Shown here in pieces: positions 8,743 to 19,099 of a stretch of 23,742 nt of DNA (the stretch's first letter is position 1; each line of letters starts with the position of its first letter). This stretch comes from Actinidia chinensis (taxonomy: Eukaryota; Streptophyta; Magnoliopsida; Ericales; Actinidiaceae), in contig VIGQ01002082.1 of the NCBI GenBank assembly GCA_009663005.1, positions 5,001-28,742 on the forward strand, written 5' to 3'. The notes beneath the pieces were generated by a model. It was not told where the DNA came from, did no database searches, and worked only from the letters and a program-made list of their open reading frames with translations. The translations under genes were made by a program, and so were the position numbers.

Positions 8743-10528
8743 GTAAGTTGAAAATAACTATACATTGAATTGTTATTTACAAAAATGTGTGTTAGGTGTA
8801 TGTGAGATCTCCCCTTAGATCTTGAAGTTTGAAAAACAGAATTGGAGGGAGGGATTAAGACCAAAATAAAGCTTTTTTAATCGCTCCAGGTTCAAGGTTA
8901 ACAAATTTTGTGATAGGGTATACTTATTAGATAACTTTACCAAGGACTTTAGTTAGCTTAGCTCCTCTTGAACTCCAGAGATAGAGCCTGTACGTTCTCC
9001 ATCCGTCCCTCCATTTCTCACTGTTTTCCCCCCCTGCTCCTCTCTCAACACACACTCTGCAATGCTATTCTTCCATTTCAGATTTATTTCTTACTGCACT
9101 ATTACCACATCAAATGTTTTTATTGAATGTAGTTTGGCAAGGTAATAGAGAATGCATGAATCTATATCTAGATTTTAGGAATTGACTTCTATTGCAAATA
9201 ATTTTGTGCCTTCTTGCTTTCTTTTTCCTCCATAGTATTACTTCAATGAGAGAAAATGTGGGGTTTTGAAATCTCAAATCGAGTCCAAAGTCTTTGGTAA
9301 AATGACCTGAGTCAGGTGAAGATGATGTATGTCTCAAATTCAGATTGAGACTCTCTTGCTTAGATTTGAAGAGAGAGCGTTAGAGAGATGGCGTACGATT
9401 GTGGGTTGTGGGTGAAACAACACTAAGGTAATTAAGAGCAAACAAAATCATAACTACATAATCTAGCACGTGTAGTTTATAAAAAAATCTAGTATTGAAT
9501 ACTACTTTTACTCGGGTCGGTGGGGTATTTTCTCGGATTTGAAAATAAAACCCATTTCCTTTCCCACTTGTTAACAACCGACGCGTTTGTGGCAATCCCA
9601 TTCGCTATTGACCGCAACACTCTGTAACCTGCCGGTAGATCGTTGGGGTCGGGTCGGATATTTGATAGGATATTTTCCGTCATCCTTGCTCAGTATTTCT
9701 TTTACTGGAAAAGAAAATTCTGTTAATAGTAATAATTCTTAAAAGAAGTTGCCTAGGAGAGGCTTAGAGCTCAAGAAGGCCAAGGTTAGTTGAGGTTATG
9801 TAATGTGCATGATACTAATATGTGTACTTTTACATGGACTTGCATAATGTGTGGTGATTCCTTGAAGGAGTGGCATATGTATTAAAATCTTTTATTAGTA
9901 GTATGCCCGAATATTGTTGTCATTTCTTAATATGACACTTGCGTACATCCTATTGTCTTCATGAGGTGATATGCCGTTTAGTTTGGTTTCAGATCTTGCC
10001 AGGAGGTCCAAGAAACTTTGATTAGCAAGCTCTTAGTTGAATTGAGGAATTAGAAGAGTGTACAAATTAAACAAAGATGATGGATCATCCATGGTAAACT
10101 CATTGGCTATTGTATTGGTTGACCTACTACTCCTATTCTGTTCTTGTATTAAGGTTTGTCTGACATAAGTAGAGAGCATCTAACCACGCTTTACCGATAA
10201 TGGTTTTGCTAATTGTAAACTCTTTTCATCATTTTGGAAATTTTGAATGAAGAAAAGAACAAGTATGAACGTTATGCCATATTTTTTTGCACTTATAAAT
10301 CAAGCTTATTACTGCTATATTATTCTTTGGGTGCAAAGAGTGCTCTCCTTGCTGTGACATGAGTTGGGTCAAAGTCTTTATAATTTAATCTTTTGTTGAA
10401 GCGTCAGAACAGCAACAATATCCATGGATATCCATGGGTTCTTTGCCGTGGTCTTTTTATATTATTTAGACCTGTTTCTTCTTGTGTGAGGTTAAACCTT
10501 TTCTTTATTGCTTATCACAAAATGGTAG
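8743..10528. other. Intron-like or intergenic DNA with weak exon-like spots
   Basis: Mostly AT-rich. Around 9500-9660 there is a more GC-balanced stretch with GGGTCGG-type words on both strands (TCGGGTCGGTGGGG, GGGGTCGGGTCGG), typical of plant transposon flanks, but no coding domain. Around 9757-9784 and 9993-10050 (contains QEVQETLISKLLVELRN in one frame, then a stop) there are exon-like fragments next to AG acceptors; they are too short and broken to call. A 14-bp palindrome ATATCCATGGATAT lies at about 10420. Confidence 0.45.
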
Positions 10529-10672
10529 TGTTATGATTACGATTTTTACCCTTTGGTGGTAGTACAACTTAAATTAACACATTTAGAGTGATCATTATTA
10601 TCCATGAGTTTTTAGAGTAGAAGCTTAACTTCTTCTGTTTACAGTTTCATTCCATGGTGCTGGGATTAATCA
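10529..10672 (+). repeat. Dispersed direct repeat R2 (partner at 7228-7392)
   Basis: Same ordered landmarks as R1, with substitutions and a roughly 20-base shortening. About 65 bp downstream the Mutator-like foldback element is inserted at 10738. Beyond that element the flank (12395 on) again weakly resembles the sequence downstream of R1, so R1 may preserve the unoccupied state. Confidence 0.7.
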
Positions 10673-10848
10673 AATGTTTGGAAGGTGTTTCTAAAATAAG
10701 CTATGTGTTTATATGTATGAAATATGCTTTTGTTTATGGGGATAACTTCATTCACACAAACCCCCTGAGGTTTTTCATCAATGCAATGTACCTCCCCTGT
10801 AGTTTTAAAAATGGACTGACCTCCCCGTAGAGCAAAATGACCATTAGG

Positions 10849-10875
10849 CCCCTGCCCCCAGCCCCCCACCCCCCC
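10849..10875 (-). other. Potential G-quadruplex in left arm (minus strand)
   Basis: Four C-runs of 4, 5, 6 and 7 bases separated by two, two and one bases (10849-10875) give four G-runs with very short loops on the minus strand. It is the inverted counterpart of the G-rich block at 12240-12267. Confidence 0.8.
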
Positions 10876-11474
10876 ACGCGATTTTTTTTATTTTTTTTAG
10901 TTTTTCTTTTAATTATTTTTTATTTACTTTTTTACTCTATTTATTTTTTTATATTTTTATCAGTTTTCTTTTTTTTTTTGGATAAATATTTTTTATTTAT
11001 GTGTGTTTTTTTTATTTTTTTTATTACTTAATTAATTTTTAATACACAATAAATAAATATAAAAATAAAAAAGAGAACACAAATGTAAGTTCCCAAATAA
11101 TGTCTGATCCATTATATTTAAAAAAATTGTACAAACTTTTTTACCTTGTATGTAAAATTATAAAATTCTTACAAAACTCAATTAATTGAAATGCAAGTTG
11201 CCTACTTTTTTTAAAAAATTTAAGTATTTTAGTTTCTGAGTTTTTTTTATTTTTTTATCGTTTTATCAACAATTTGATAATGCCCAGTGATGAGGCTAAT
11301 CTTGGTCATTAGATCGTGACTTTCAAAATAAATATGTCATCATATATTAAATTCAGTACATTAGATGCGAAACTTACTAAATTTTTAGAGACGTGCGCTA
11401 AAATTTGCTAAAATGATTCATTCATCTAAGAAATTTAAAAACTCAAAAAAATTAAATACTTAATTTGTTTGTAA

Positions 11475-11800
11475 AAAAACGTAATCCAAATTTTTTTTGT
11501 TGGGCCTTTAATTAATGACTTTTAAAATTTTTATAATTTATTCATACACGAAAAATTTGTACAATTTTTTAAATATATGATCAGATTAATTTTGTACACT
11601 TAAATTGTATTCTCGCTTTTTAATTTTAATTTTAATTTTAATGTAATTTTTTATATTAAAAATTAATTAATGAAAAAAACTAAAAAAACAAGCAACATTA
11701 ATAAAAAAAACTGATAAAAAATATAAATTAGATTAAAAAAATAACTAAAATAATTAAAGAAACACAAAAAACTAAGAGGGTAAAAAAAATCGCGGGGTTA
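11475..11800. repeat. Third, internal copy of the arm's AT-rich part
   Basis: This stretch is a direct repeat of about 11910-12243: shared ordered words TTTAATTAATGA/TTAAATTAATGA, CAATTTTTTAAATATA, TTGTACACTTAAATTG/TTGTAAACTTAAATTTG, TTCTCGCTTTTT/TTCTCTTTTTT, and the same end AAAATCGCGGGG (about 11787 and 12233). The element is therefore not a simple two-arm foldback. It holds one left-arm and two right-arm versions of this part, the inner one cut off at the G-rich block. Confidence 0.65.
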
Positions 11801-12239
11801 GCCTCAAATAAAATGCCCCAAGAATAAGCCTCATCACTTGTCATTATCAAATTGGTGATGAAACGATAAAAAAATAAAAAATCAGAACTAAAATACCTTA
11901 AATTTTTTTTAAAAAAATAGCCAAAAGCGTTTAAATTAATGATTTTTAAGACATTTTATAATGTAGTATACATACAAATAAAAAGTTTGTAACAATTTTT
12001 TAAATATAATATCAATTATTTTGTAAACTTAAATTTGTTGTTCTCTTTTTTTATTTTTATGTTTATTTTTATTTTTTATTTATTAAAAATTCTTAATGAA
12101 AAAAAAATTTTAAAAAAAACATCAAACATATCATAGAAAAAATAGTTTATCCAAAAAAAAATGATAAAAACAAATAAATTAAGATTAACACGTCAAATAA
12201 CAATAATTAAAAGAAACAACTAAAAACAATAAAAATCGC

Positions 12240-12267
12240 GGGGTGGGTGGGGTGGGGGGTGAGGGGG
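12240..12267 (+). other. Potential G-quadruplex in right arm (plus strand)
   Basis: G-runs of 4, 3, 4, 6 and 5 bases separated by single T residues and one TGA: a textbook G3+ motif with one-base loops. It lies about 125 bp from the element's right end, mirroring the C-rich block of the left arm. Confidence 0.85.
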
Positions 12268-12390
12268 CTGTGGTCAGGGGCATATGATCATTTTTTGCTC
12301 TACATGGGAAGTCAGTGCCATTTTTAAACCAAACAATGGTAGGTCATGCCAATTATGAAAAACCTCAGGAAGATTGAATGAAGTTATCCC

Positions 12391-13650
12391 TTTTTATTGG
12401 ACTACAAACATCATTTTCAGCAATTTGCACAGTACCATTAGCATTTCGTATTTCTTTTATCATAAATGTACTGTTATTGATATTGTATTCATTTTCGTTC
12501 ATCAAACTATCTTATCAAGTGGATGATAAATACAAGAATTTGTAAGTTAGTGGAAATACTTTGAAATAACATTTGTTGAAACATCTGTTAATGTTGCCAA
12601 TGCAAGCTTCTGAAATGTAAATGAAATGAAATATGTTGCTTATGAAGGTGTAGGACGTTGTAGAAGGTCGGTTTTGTTTATGTAAGATATATGCAAAATA
12701 TGATAAAGAGGTTTCTGAATATTGTGAAAATAATATAGACATCTAACATGTGAAAGATGTATGGAACTTTTGTGAGAATACGTACTCTAAGTTCGGGTAC
12801 CACCAACAAGGGCCTACGGAAAATTTGTTTTCCTTCCTCGAAGACAACTTTTACGTTAATATAATCAAGTCTTCTAAGTTTTCTTCGACATTCATACACT
12901 TGTCAAAAACTATAAACTAAGAAATACATCAAGTTACGGATGATTTTGCTGAGGAAACCTGTTTTCCTGTAATCTGTTTGGTCGACAATCGTCCCGTCCA
13001 CCGGGCTCCATGAAAATAGAAAGAAAGAATTTATTTATTTTTTAGCAATGGCAAGACCACTGATTGTCAATCTTTTTCTTTGCCTCACAGTTAGGTTTTC
13101 TTCTGTGGTTTGGCCAATTGCAAAACGAAAGGTGGCTTTGGCTCAATTCGAGGATACTTAAGGACGTTAGATGGTTAAATAGGAAGCTGTTTTGAAGCTC
13201 TTGGTTCTACTGCAGGGTATGAACCACTTATTTTAGGTCTGGGAATTTGTTTTCCTCCCTTTTGAGAGAAGCTATTCGCCGACCCGGTGGAATTAGTATT
13301 TAGAAACTTCAAGGAATTATTATTTAGAACTAAAAACTTTTCTCTAAAAAATTATAATCGAGTCCCTTTTGATTCAAATCATTCATAATGTCTTTTTTTG
13401 AGGGAGAAATCGAAAAAAAACAAAATTGGGTCTAGTAGGATTTGAAGCTCTAACAAAAAGTTTAGAAGATGGTTGTGAATAATGGCCTCGGATATGATAC
13501 GGGAAACTAAAAAGCGTTTAAGTGTCAAATTTTTTCTAAACGCCAATTTTAATATTGGGAATATGTGCTCAAAATAGATACTGGCCTGGAGGACAATTCT
13601 TTATATATTGATAGGTATGAATTGTCAAGAACCATGTTTTATAAACTACT
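12391..13650. other. AT-rich DNA, no gene recognised
   Basis: The first 60 bp continue the R2 flank beyond the foldback element. Around 12780-12890 and 13045-13240 composition is more balanced and short frames look mildly protein-like, but stops interrupt them and no family is recognised. Candidate splice sites are present but no consistent exon chain was found. Confidence 0.5.
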
Positions 13651-15848
13651 TTGAAAAAAGTATTTGAAGTCAAGTTCATATTAAAGGAAAAATCTAAATT
13701 CCTAATCTCTTGTACATTTGAATTGTTAGAAAGGCTTGTTTTCCTAGATCATGTGGCACAAAATTTCTTTTCACATCAAGTATTAAAAAATTTCATAATC
13801 ATATCAGACCGTTGTCATATCCGTCATACACGATATTTTAGGAAAATATGAGCGTCCTTGTAACGTTAGCCTTTGTCCTATCTATAGACGTCTATGGACG
13901 CTTTTCATTCATTTTGGTATTTTTTCCCACAATTTTACTTTCTTGCCTCTTGTTAGAAAAATAATATAGAATTGGATCCGCTGCCTAGTGGTATGCCAGT
14001 AAATCGAAGAAGCTATTTTCTTGTAGTTATTATCATCTATAAAGATAACATTCTGGAAGATAATTTTTTTTTATAGTTTTGCTATCATTTTCTATGGAAA
14101 GTTCCTCCATAAATATTCTTGATTCAACACCTTTTAAGGTTATATTTGGATTAATTGTTTGATGAGGATAGAAAAAGAAAAAAAAATTAAAGATCTAATT
14201 GGGTCCGTAACGGTTAGATCTTATAACCTTTTCATTTCCATTTCGTTTTTTCCTTTCTAATAACTCTGAGTACACATTGGTAAATACCCTATTAAAAAGA
14301 TGACAAAAAGATATATGCCACATTTTTGGGTACATTTCTAGACACATTCCCTTAACCGAATACAAAACTCATCACTTGGGAGAGCGGTACGTGTAAGGAG
14401 TTGTGCCGGTAAAAAGTTGTGAAAATAATCCATTCATGAGAAAGTGAGGGTAAGAAAAATAATATGATTTCTTTTGTTATTTGGTTCTAGTATGAGAACA
14501 AAAGGGGAAAAAATGCAAGAGAAATTAATTCCCTCCCCTTTACGTTTCTAAATATTTTGTCTTTTCCCTTTCATTTTTTGTTTTTCTAGTTTTAGGTGTT
14601 ATTAACTTTCTACCTTTCTCTTCAAAATCAAATTTGAGAATTATTTGGATAATGATTTACAACACTCCCAATTTCTCAAATTGCACTCCTTTTTAAGTTT
14701 TATAATGTAAAATTATACAATAACCCCTTCCATGTAATTAAAATAATTGAGTAAAAGTTATATATACAATAAATTGTACCCATTTTGCTTAATTTTTAAT
14801 TTACTAGAAGGGCATTTGAGTAATTTTATATTTAATAAAAACAAAAAAGGATTGCAATTACATAAAACAAGGACTAAAATCATCACGCCAATTATTTTCT
14901 TATTGCTTTCCTTTTTACTTTACAAAATCAACTAAGGAATATTTTTTTTTTAATATTTCTCTCTTAATTATTCTTCCTTTCTGTTTGTCCCTTACAGTTT
15001 TTAAACGCCATTGCACTCATATAAGTTACGACTCAAATAAAGGGAACTTAGTTGAAAAATTGATTATTAAAAAAGCTGGAGTTTGAAGTATCAAAATAAA
15101 TTTTTAAAAATAATTTCTGTACTTTTTTTAAGTTATTTTTATTTATAAGCGAAGTAAAGTTATAAACAAACAATAGATTTTTCAACAAAAAAAAAAAAAA
15201 ATTATGCAAATGCTATTAATTATATCTCACACTCTTGACTTGTTGTTAAGCCTTTCACGGGTGAATGATATTGTGAGAAAATCATCTAAAACTTTCCGAA
15301 ACAATGATGTTGGATAAAGAAGAAGGTAGTAATTTATGTATTTTACTTTCGGCTAAATAATACTATTACGGTTTCAGAATTTAGATTAAGAAAAATTTTC
15401 AGTATTCCAAATGATAGTTTCTAATTTACCTTTGGTCCTTGGATCTACATCAATTCATTTTAGTCAAATTTTGGACTGCAATTTCTTCTATATGAATTTC
15501 ACATTTTGTTTTTTTATTATGCACAGTTAAATAAGTCTCGTGACATTTTTTTTGATTACCATAATTGTCCCTCTTCATACTATAGCATTTTTTTAATTTT
15601 TTTATTGAGATTATTTAGACAACTATTAAAAAATTGCATGATAAGACTAAATGAAATACATTTAATGATAAGTGGAGTGTGAGAAGAGTGCAGCAGTGCA
15701 TGAAGTTGAATTTCATATAAAAATCCTTTAGGATTATTTCCTCTTACTTTTGAAGTGTGCCTGTAACTGTAACATGGTCTCTATTATTGAGTCCTTTGGG
15801 AGTCCGGATCCTCTCCTCAAATTTCCTCCTTAATTCCTACTTGAATTT
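13651..15848. other. AT-rich intergenic DNA, no gene recognised
   Basis: No domain, RNA gene or long repeat seen. Minor items are a 9-bp stem AAGATCTAA/TTAGATCTT at 14190-14222 and an A-run at about 15186-15200. ORFs of 60-70 codons are Phe/Ile/Lys-rich and look random. Confidence 0.55.
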
Positions 15849-16015
15849 AAAACTATGTCATTTTAAATATAAATTTATATCTCACTTAAAGATTTCAAAA
15901 CTACGTTATTTTAAATGTAAATCTCAATTTCATTTAGGGTCTCAAAATAACGTCATTTTGAATATAATTTCTTGATTTTATTTAAGGGTTTCAAAACTAT
16001 CTCGTTTTAAAGTAT
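15849..16015 (+). repeat. 48-bp tandem repeat, about 3.5 units
   Basis: Units begin with AAAACTACGTCATTTTAAAT-like sequence at 15849, 15897, 15944 and 15993, with lengths 48, 47 and 49 and a partial last unit. Each ends in TCATTTAAGGGTTTC-like sequence. The units carry a TACGTCA-like (bZIP-type) core in variable form. No coding role is visible. Confidence 0.85.
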
Positions 16016-16212
16016 AACAAATAGAAATAAATAAATTGATAGTGTTATGAAAAATAAATTATAAATTAACTCATGATATATACAAATTATTCCGCCAAAA
16101 GTAATTTAAGAATTAGGATTCTTCAATACATTACGTCACAAAATGTCGACAACTTTTTTTTTTGTGATAGATATAATAAAATTTAGAGGCTAAGCAATGT
16201 ATGTCTAAGAAC

Positions 16213-16273
16213 AATTATGTGTATCTCACATAATTCAAATTTACTTGATTATGTGTATCTCACATAATCAAGT
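16213..16273. repeat. Two adjacent hairpins sharing the loop TATCT
   Basis: Hairpin 1 (16213-16235) has a 9-bp perfect stem, AATTATGTG/CACATAATT. Hairpin 2 (16243-16273) has a 13-bp perfect stem, ACTTGATTATGTG/CACATAATCAAGT. The loop TATCT is the same in both, so the pair looks like a tandem duplication of a palindrome, possibly a MITE end or hairpin scar. Confidence 0.85.
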
Positions 16274-17103
16274 GAATCGGAAACAATCATTCTGAATTTT
16301 GATAACTTTTTTGAATTCAAATTTTAGAACAATTATTATGCTAAAAAATGAAATTAGAGGAAAAATAGAAAAGTAAAAGGTGGTTAAGAAATTGGTAAAG
16401 AGGTGTGACACTCCAAGGGCCCACCACTGTGTCCTTCGGTGCGTCCACTCATCTCTATAGTTCACGTTTAAATTTTTGATGTCAACTAATGTCATTGACA
16501 TCCTCCGCTAAGGTATGATTATCTAATAAGTACTTCTTTAATCAATTAATTAATCAATAATATATTGATTATAAATATTTTTTTAAATTTTTTATTTTAA
16601 ATTAAATTTTCTCAATTAATTCTTTATATAAAATTTTTTTAAAATCATAAAAACAATATATAGTATCAGTTTTTTTTTTTTGTAGACGATTTTTATAAAT
16701 TTAAAATAATAAAAAAATTGACTACTATTTGATACGAACTGGTAAGTTTTTTATATAAAATATAATAATTTTTACTATTGAAATGTAACAAGTATTAATT
16801 TTACGCATTTCAATAACTCATGACTGTAGCTTCAGTTTTTTGAGACAATGGAAAAACTTGCATAGTTTTGCCTTTCAAATTCTAATTTATTGCATACACT
16901 TTACAGAAATTGTTACACAAAGTAGAAAATTTATAATTTCCTTTCTTATTCATTTTGTGGTAGGAATGTTTTTTCTTTTGAAAAGTGCACAAAAATAATT
17001 TTCTTTGGTAATAGTTTTTTCTCTCTCTAAAAATATGTTTTTTGGAATAAGTTTCAAATAATCATCACCAATTTGAAATCTTCTACACTTTCCAAAAATT
17101 TAT
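16274..17103. other. AT-rich intergenic DNA
   Basis: Very AT-rich with ATTAATTAATCAATAATATATTGATT-type self-complementary stretches near 16540-16570. No gene seen. Confidence 0.55.
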
Positions 17104-17111
17104 GAAATGCA

Positions 17112-17147
<36 letters not shown>

Positions 17148-17211
17148 AAGTTTTTGAACGCAAGTTGAGCCTAAAGCCATTAGGCTGAGGGCACGTCTGC
17201 CTGGGCGTCAC
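17104..17211 (+). pseudogene. 5.8S rRNA gene fragment, 3' two-thirds, CpG-decayed
   Basis: The sequence follows the conserved 3' part of plant 5.8S rRNA: GAAATGC-ATACTTGGTGTG, AATTGCAGAATCCCGTGAAC, a TTTGAACGCAAGTTG stretch, AAGCCATTAGGC and GAGGGCACGTCTGCCTGGGC. About 108 of the usual roughly 160 nucleotides are present; the 5' part is missing. Differences from the conserved sequence are mainly at former CpG or C sites (ATCGAG to ATCAAG, GCGATAC to GCAATAC, GGCCGAG to GGCTGAG), as expected after methylation-driven decay of a silent copy. No 18S, full ITS or 25S is seen, so this is an isolated nuclear fragment and not a functional rRNA gene. Confidence 0.88.
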
Positions 17212-17330
17212 CCATTGCCTAGAAATTGTGTGCCATTGCCTAGAAAATTGGGCTATGGCTGCCCATTGCCGGAAAATCTGAGCCATGGTTGGGCAATTGT
17301 GTGCCATGGCTGCCCATTGCTGAGAAATTG
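17212..17330 (+). repeat. CCCATTGCC minisatellite attached to the 5.8S fragment
   Basis: The phrase CCATTGCCTAGAAATTG and shortened forms recur about four times (17212, 17231, about 17258, about 17316), with ATGGCTGCCCATTGC between some. It starts exactly at the expected 5.8S/ITS2 border, so it may have grown from ITS2 sequence. Confidence 0.6.
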
Positions 17331-17671
17331 TTAAAATAAATAGGCTATTTAATAGCTCAAAAATACTTTAAAAAAATGTGGTACACATATCGTGATTGTT
17401 GAATTTGTCACACATCATTTTCTTAAGCTACCTAAAGGTCATTTTCTTTATTTTTTATTTTTTTCTTTTAGGGGAGTGGTGAGTGAAGTATATCCCATAA
17501 TACACGTTAAAATGGCCAGCGCCGTAACATTTTGGGAAGAATCCACCAATTTAGTAGTTTTTTTTTGAAAAAAAAATGATGGATGATTTTAGATTTCTAT
17601 TTTCTTTGATTGACTGTTTTAAGATTTTTATTAGGTAAAATTACTTAAATTTCCTTTTATGTAGTTAAAAG
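17331..17671. other. AT-rich intergenic DNA
   Basis: No reading frame or repeat of note; T-rich runs near 17455-17470 and 17558-17566. Confidence 0.5.
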
Positions 17672-17765
17672 CTTCCCTCCCTCTCCCCTCTCCCTCCCCT
17701 TTTTTTTTTCTTCCCTTTTCTTCTCCTCCCCCCTCCTCCCCTCCTTTCATCCCCCCCCCTTTCCT
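17672..17765 (+). repeat. Polypyrimidine tract (C/T only apart from one A)
   Basis: Over 90 bases of C and T with runs such as CCCTCCCTCTCCCCTCTCCC and a late C-run; a single A interrupts at 17749. Long pyrimidine tracts can form triplex (H-DNA) structures and mutate quickly. No gene link is visible. Confidence 0.85.
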
Positions 17766-19099
17766 GCGAAAGTGATGTATGTTACTATTCAGTATGATAG
17801 AGGGAGGATGGGAGATGACAGTGGCCTCTTAAATTTAGGAAAGTTACTACTGTTTGACAAAACTTAGTGATTTTTTTTTCATCATTTAATTAAAAATTAT
17901 ACTTTCTCAATTCATTTTGATAAGAGGAGTCTGAAAATATAATTTTTTTTATTTTTTTTTCATCTTTAGTAAAATTTTTCTAAATTAGATATTGTTTTTA
18001 TATTTTCGTACTCTTCTTATTAAAAAAGAATTAAAAATAAAAAAAATCAAAAATCAAACTATGCTTTTTTCGCATTTGTGGCATAATTTTTGTTTTTTTG
18101 TATTTTGGTCCTAGCTACGAAAAGCCCATATAGTTAAGCCCACTCTAAAAGATTACAAGTGCAAGTTCAAATGTCCAATCTGTTTACTCCTATTAAAGAA
18201 AAAACTGTACAGCAAGTGTGGGTCTCGTGTTGTAGGGTTTTGGGCCTTTGGGCATAGGAATGTGATGCCACCTGATATTAGGCCTACAGTGTTAATAATA
18301 TATTAATTTATTTCATATATAGAGTGTTGTGAAAAATTAGTCCATAAACATTAAAGATTGCTTTGAATATTGATAATTATATGATTAAACACACTTTGTT
18401 TTAAAATTTACTTTAAATATCATAATTTTCATCCATTTTTTAAAAGAAATGTGATTTGATATACAACTACTTTCAATCAATCTGAATTTTTTAATGAATG
18501 ATTTACCCTAAAGCATGAATGATTTTGCTTAGATTTTTTAAACTTTCAATGGATCCAAACTATATGGGCATATCGTCTAAACACGAAAACCTCGTAGTTG
18601 TCTGTTGAAAATAAATGTAAGTTACATTGTATTTATTTAAAAAATAAAATAAAATATTAATTATTTTATCTCGTAAATTATTTGGTTTTTTTGTACTTCA
18701 TTGCTAAACTATTGATTGTGTTTGCTTCATAAATAAATTTATAGTTTAGGTTATATGTACTGTTGTAAGTTTTCTTTATTTTAAAAAGCGTATTCAGTTT
18801 TTTTTTTTTTTTACAAAGCAATATATCTAACTTACTTTAATAAGAACACATATATTTTATATAAAATAATATTTGATATTTAATAAAATTTAAACTTCTG
18901 ATTTAGTATATATCAGTCATGGATTGGATTGAATTCAATGAAATTTTTTATTCATTTTATTTGTGATTTATCTGATTTTTAGGCCCACCATGCTTTCGAA
19001 AATAAGAACAGTATCAAAAGAATTATCATCACCCTAATTACTTAATTGGCTGGTAAGCTTCAGTTTCAAATATTCATAAATTTACTATTATATAAGATT
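17766..19099. other. AT-rich intergenic DNA
   Basis: No gene or RNA recognised. A more balanced stretch at about 18110-18300 (contains GGGTCTCGTGTTGTAGGGTT and GGGCCTTTGGGC) shows no coding frame. The region ends where homology with copy A begins. Confidence 0.5.

Larger units (their letters stand above)
10738..12390. mobile_element. Non-autonomous Mutator-like foldback element with long inverted arms
   Basis: The ends are inverted copies: GGGATAACTTCATTCA at 10738 and TGAATGAAGTTATCCC ending 12390. The similarity continues inward through CCTGAGGTTTTTCAT, the GTAGAGCAAAATGACCAT-type stretch, the C/G-rich block and the AT-rich interior, giving arms of 10738-11305 and 11818-12390. The TIR sequence is of a type common in dicots and assigned to Mutator-like MITEs. 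The flanks TTTGTTTAT (left) and TTTTTATTG (right) could be a 9-bp target duplication blurred by indels, but this is unsure. No transposase is encoded. The T-rich ORF at 10837-11031 is a composition artefact. Confidence 0.8.

Noticed and set aside
10420..10433. Perfect palindrome ATATCCATGGATAT
   Set aside because: Isolated and short; expected by chance in a window of this size and AT content.
10837..11031. 64-codon hydrophobic ORF that looks like membrane segments
   Set aside because: It is the T-rich arm of the Mutator-like element; Phe/Ile/Leu content follows from base composition.
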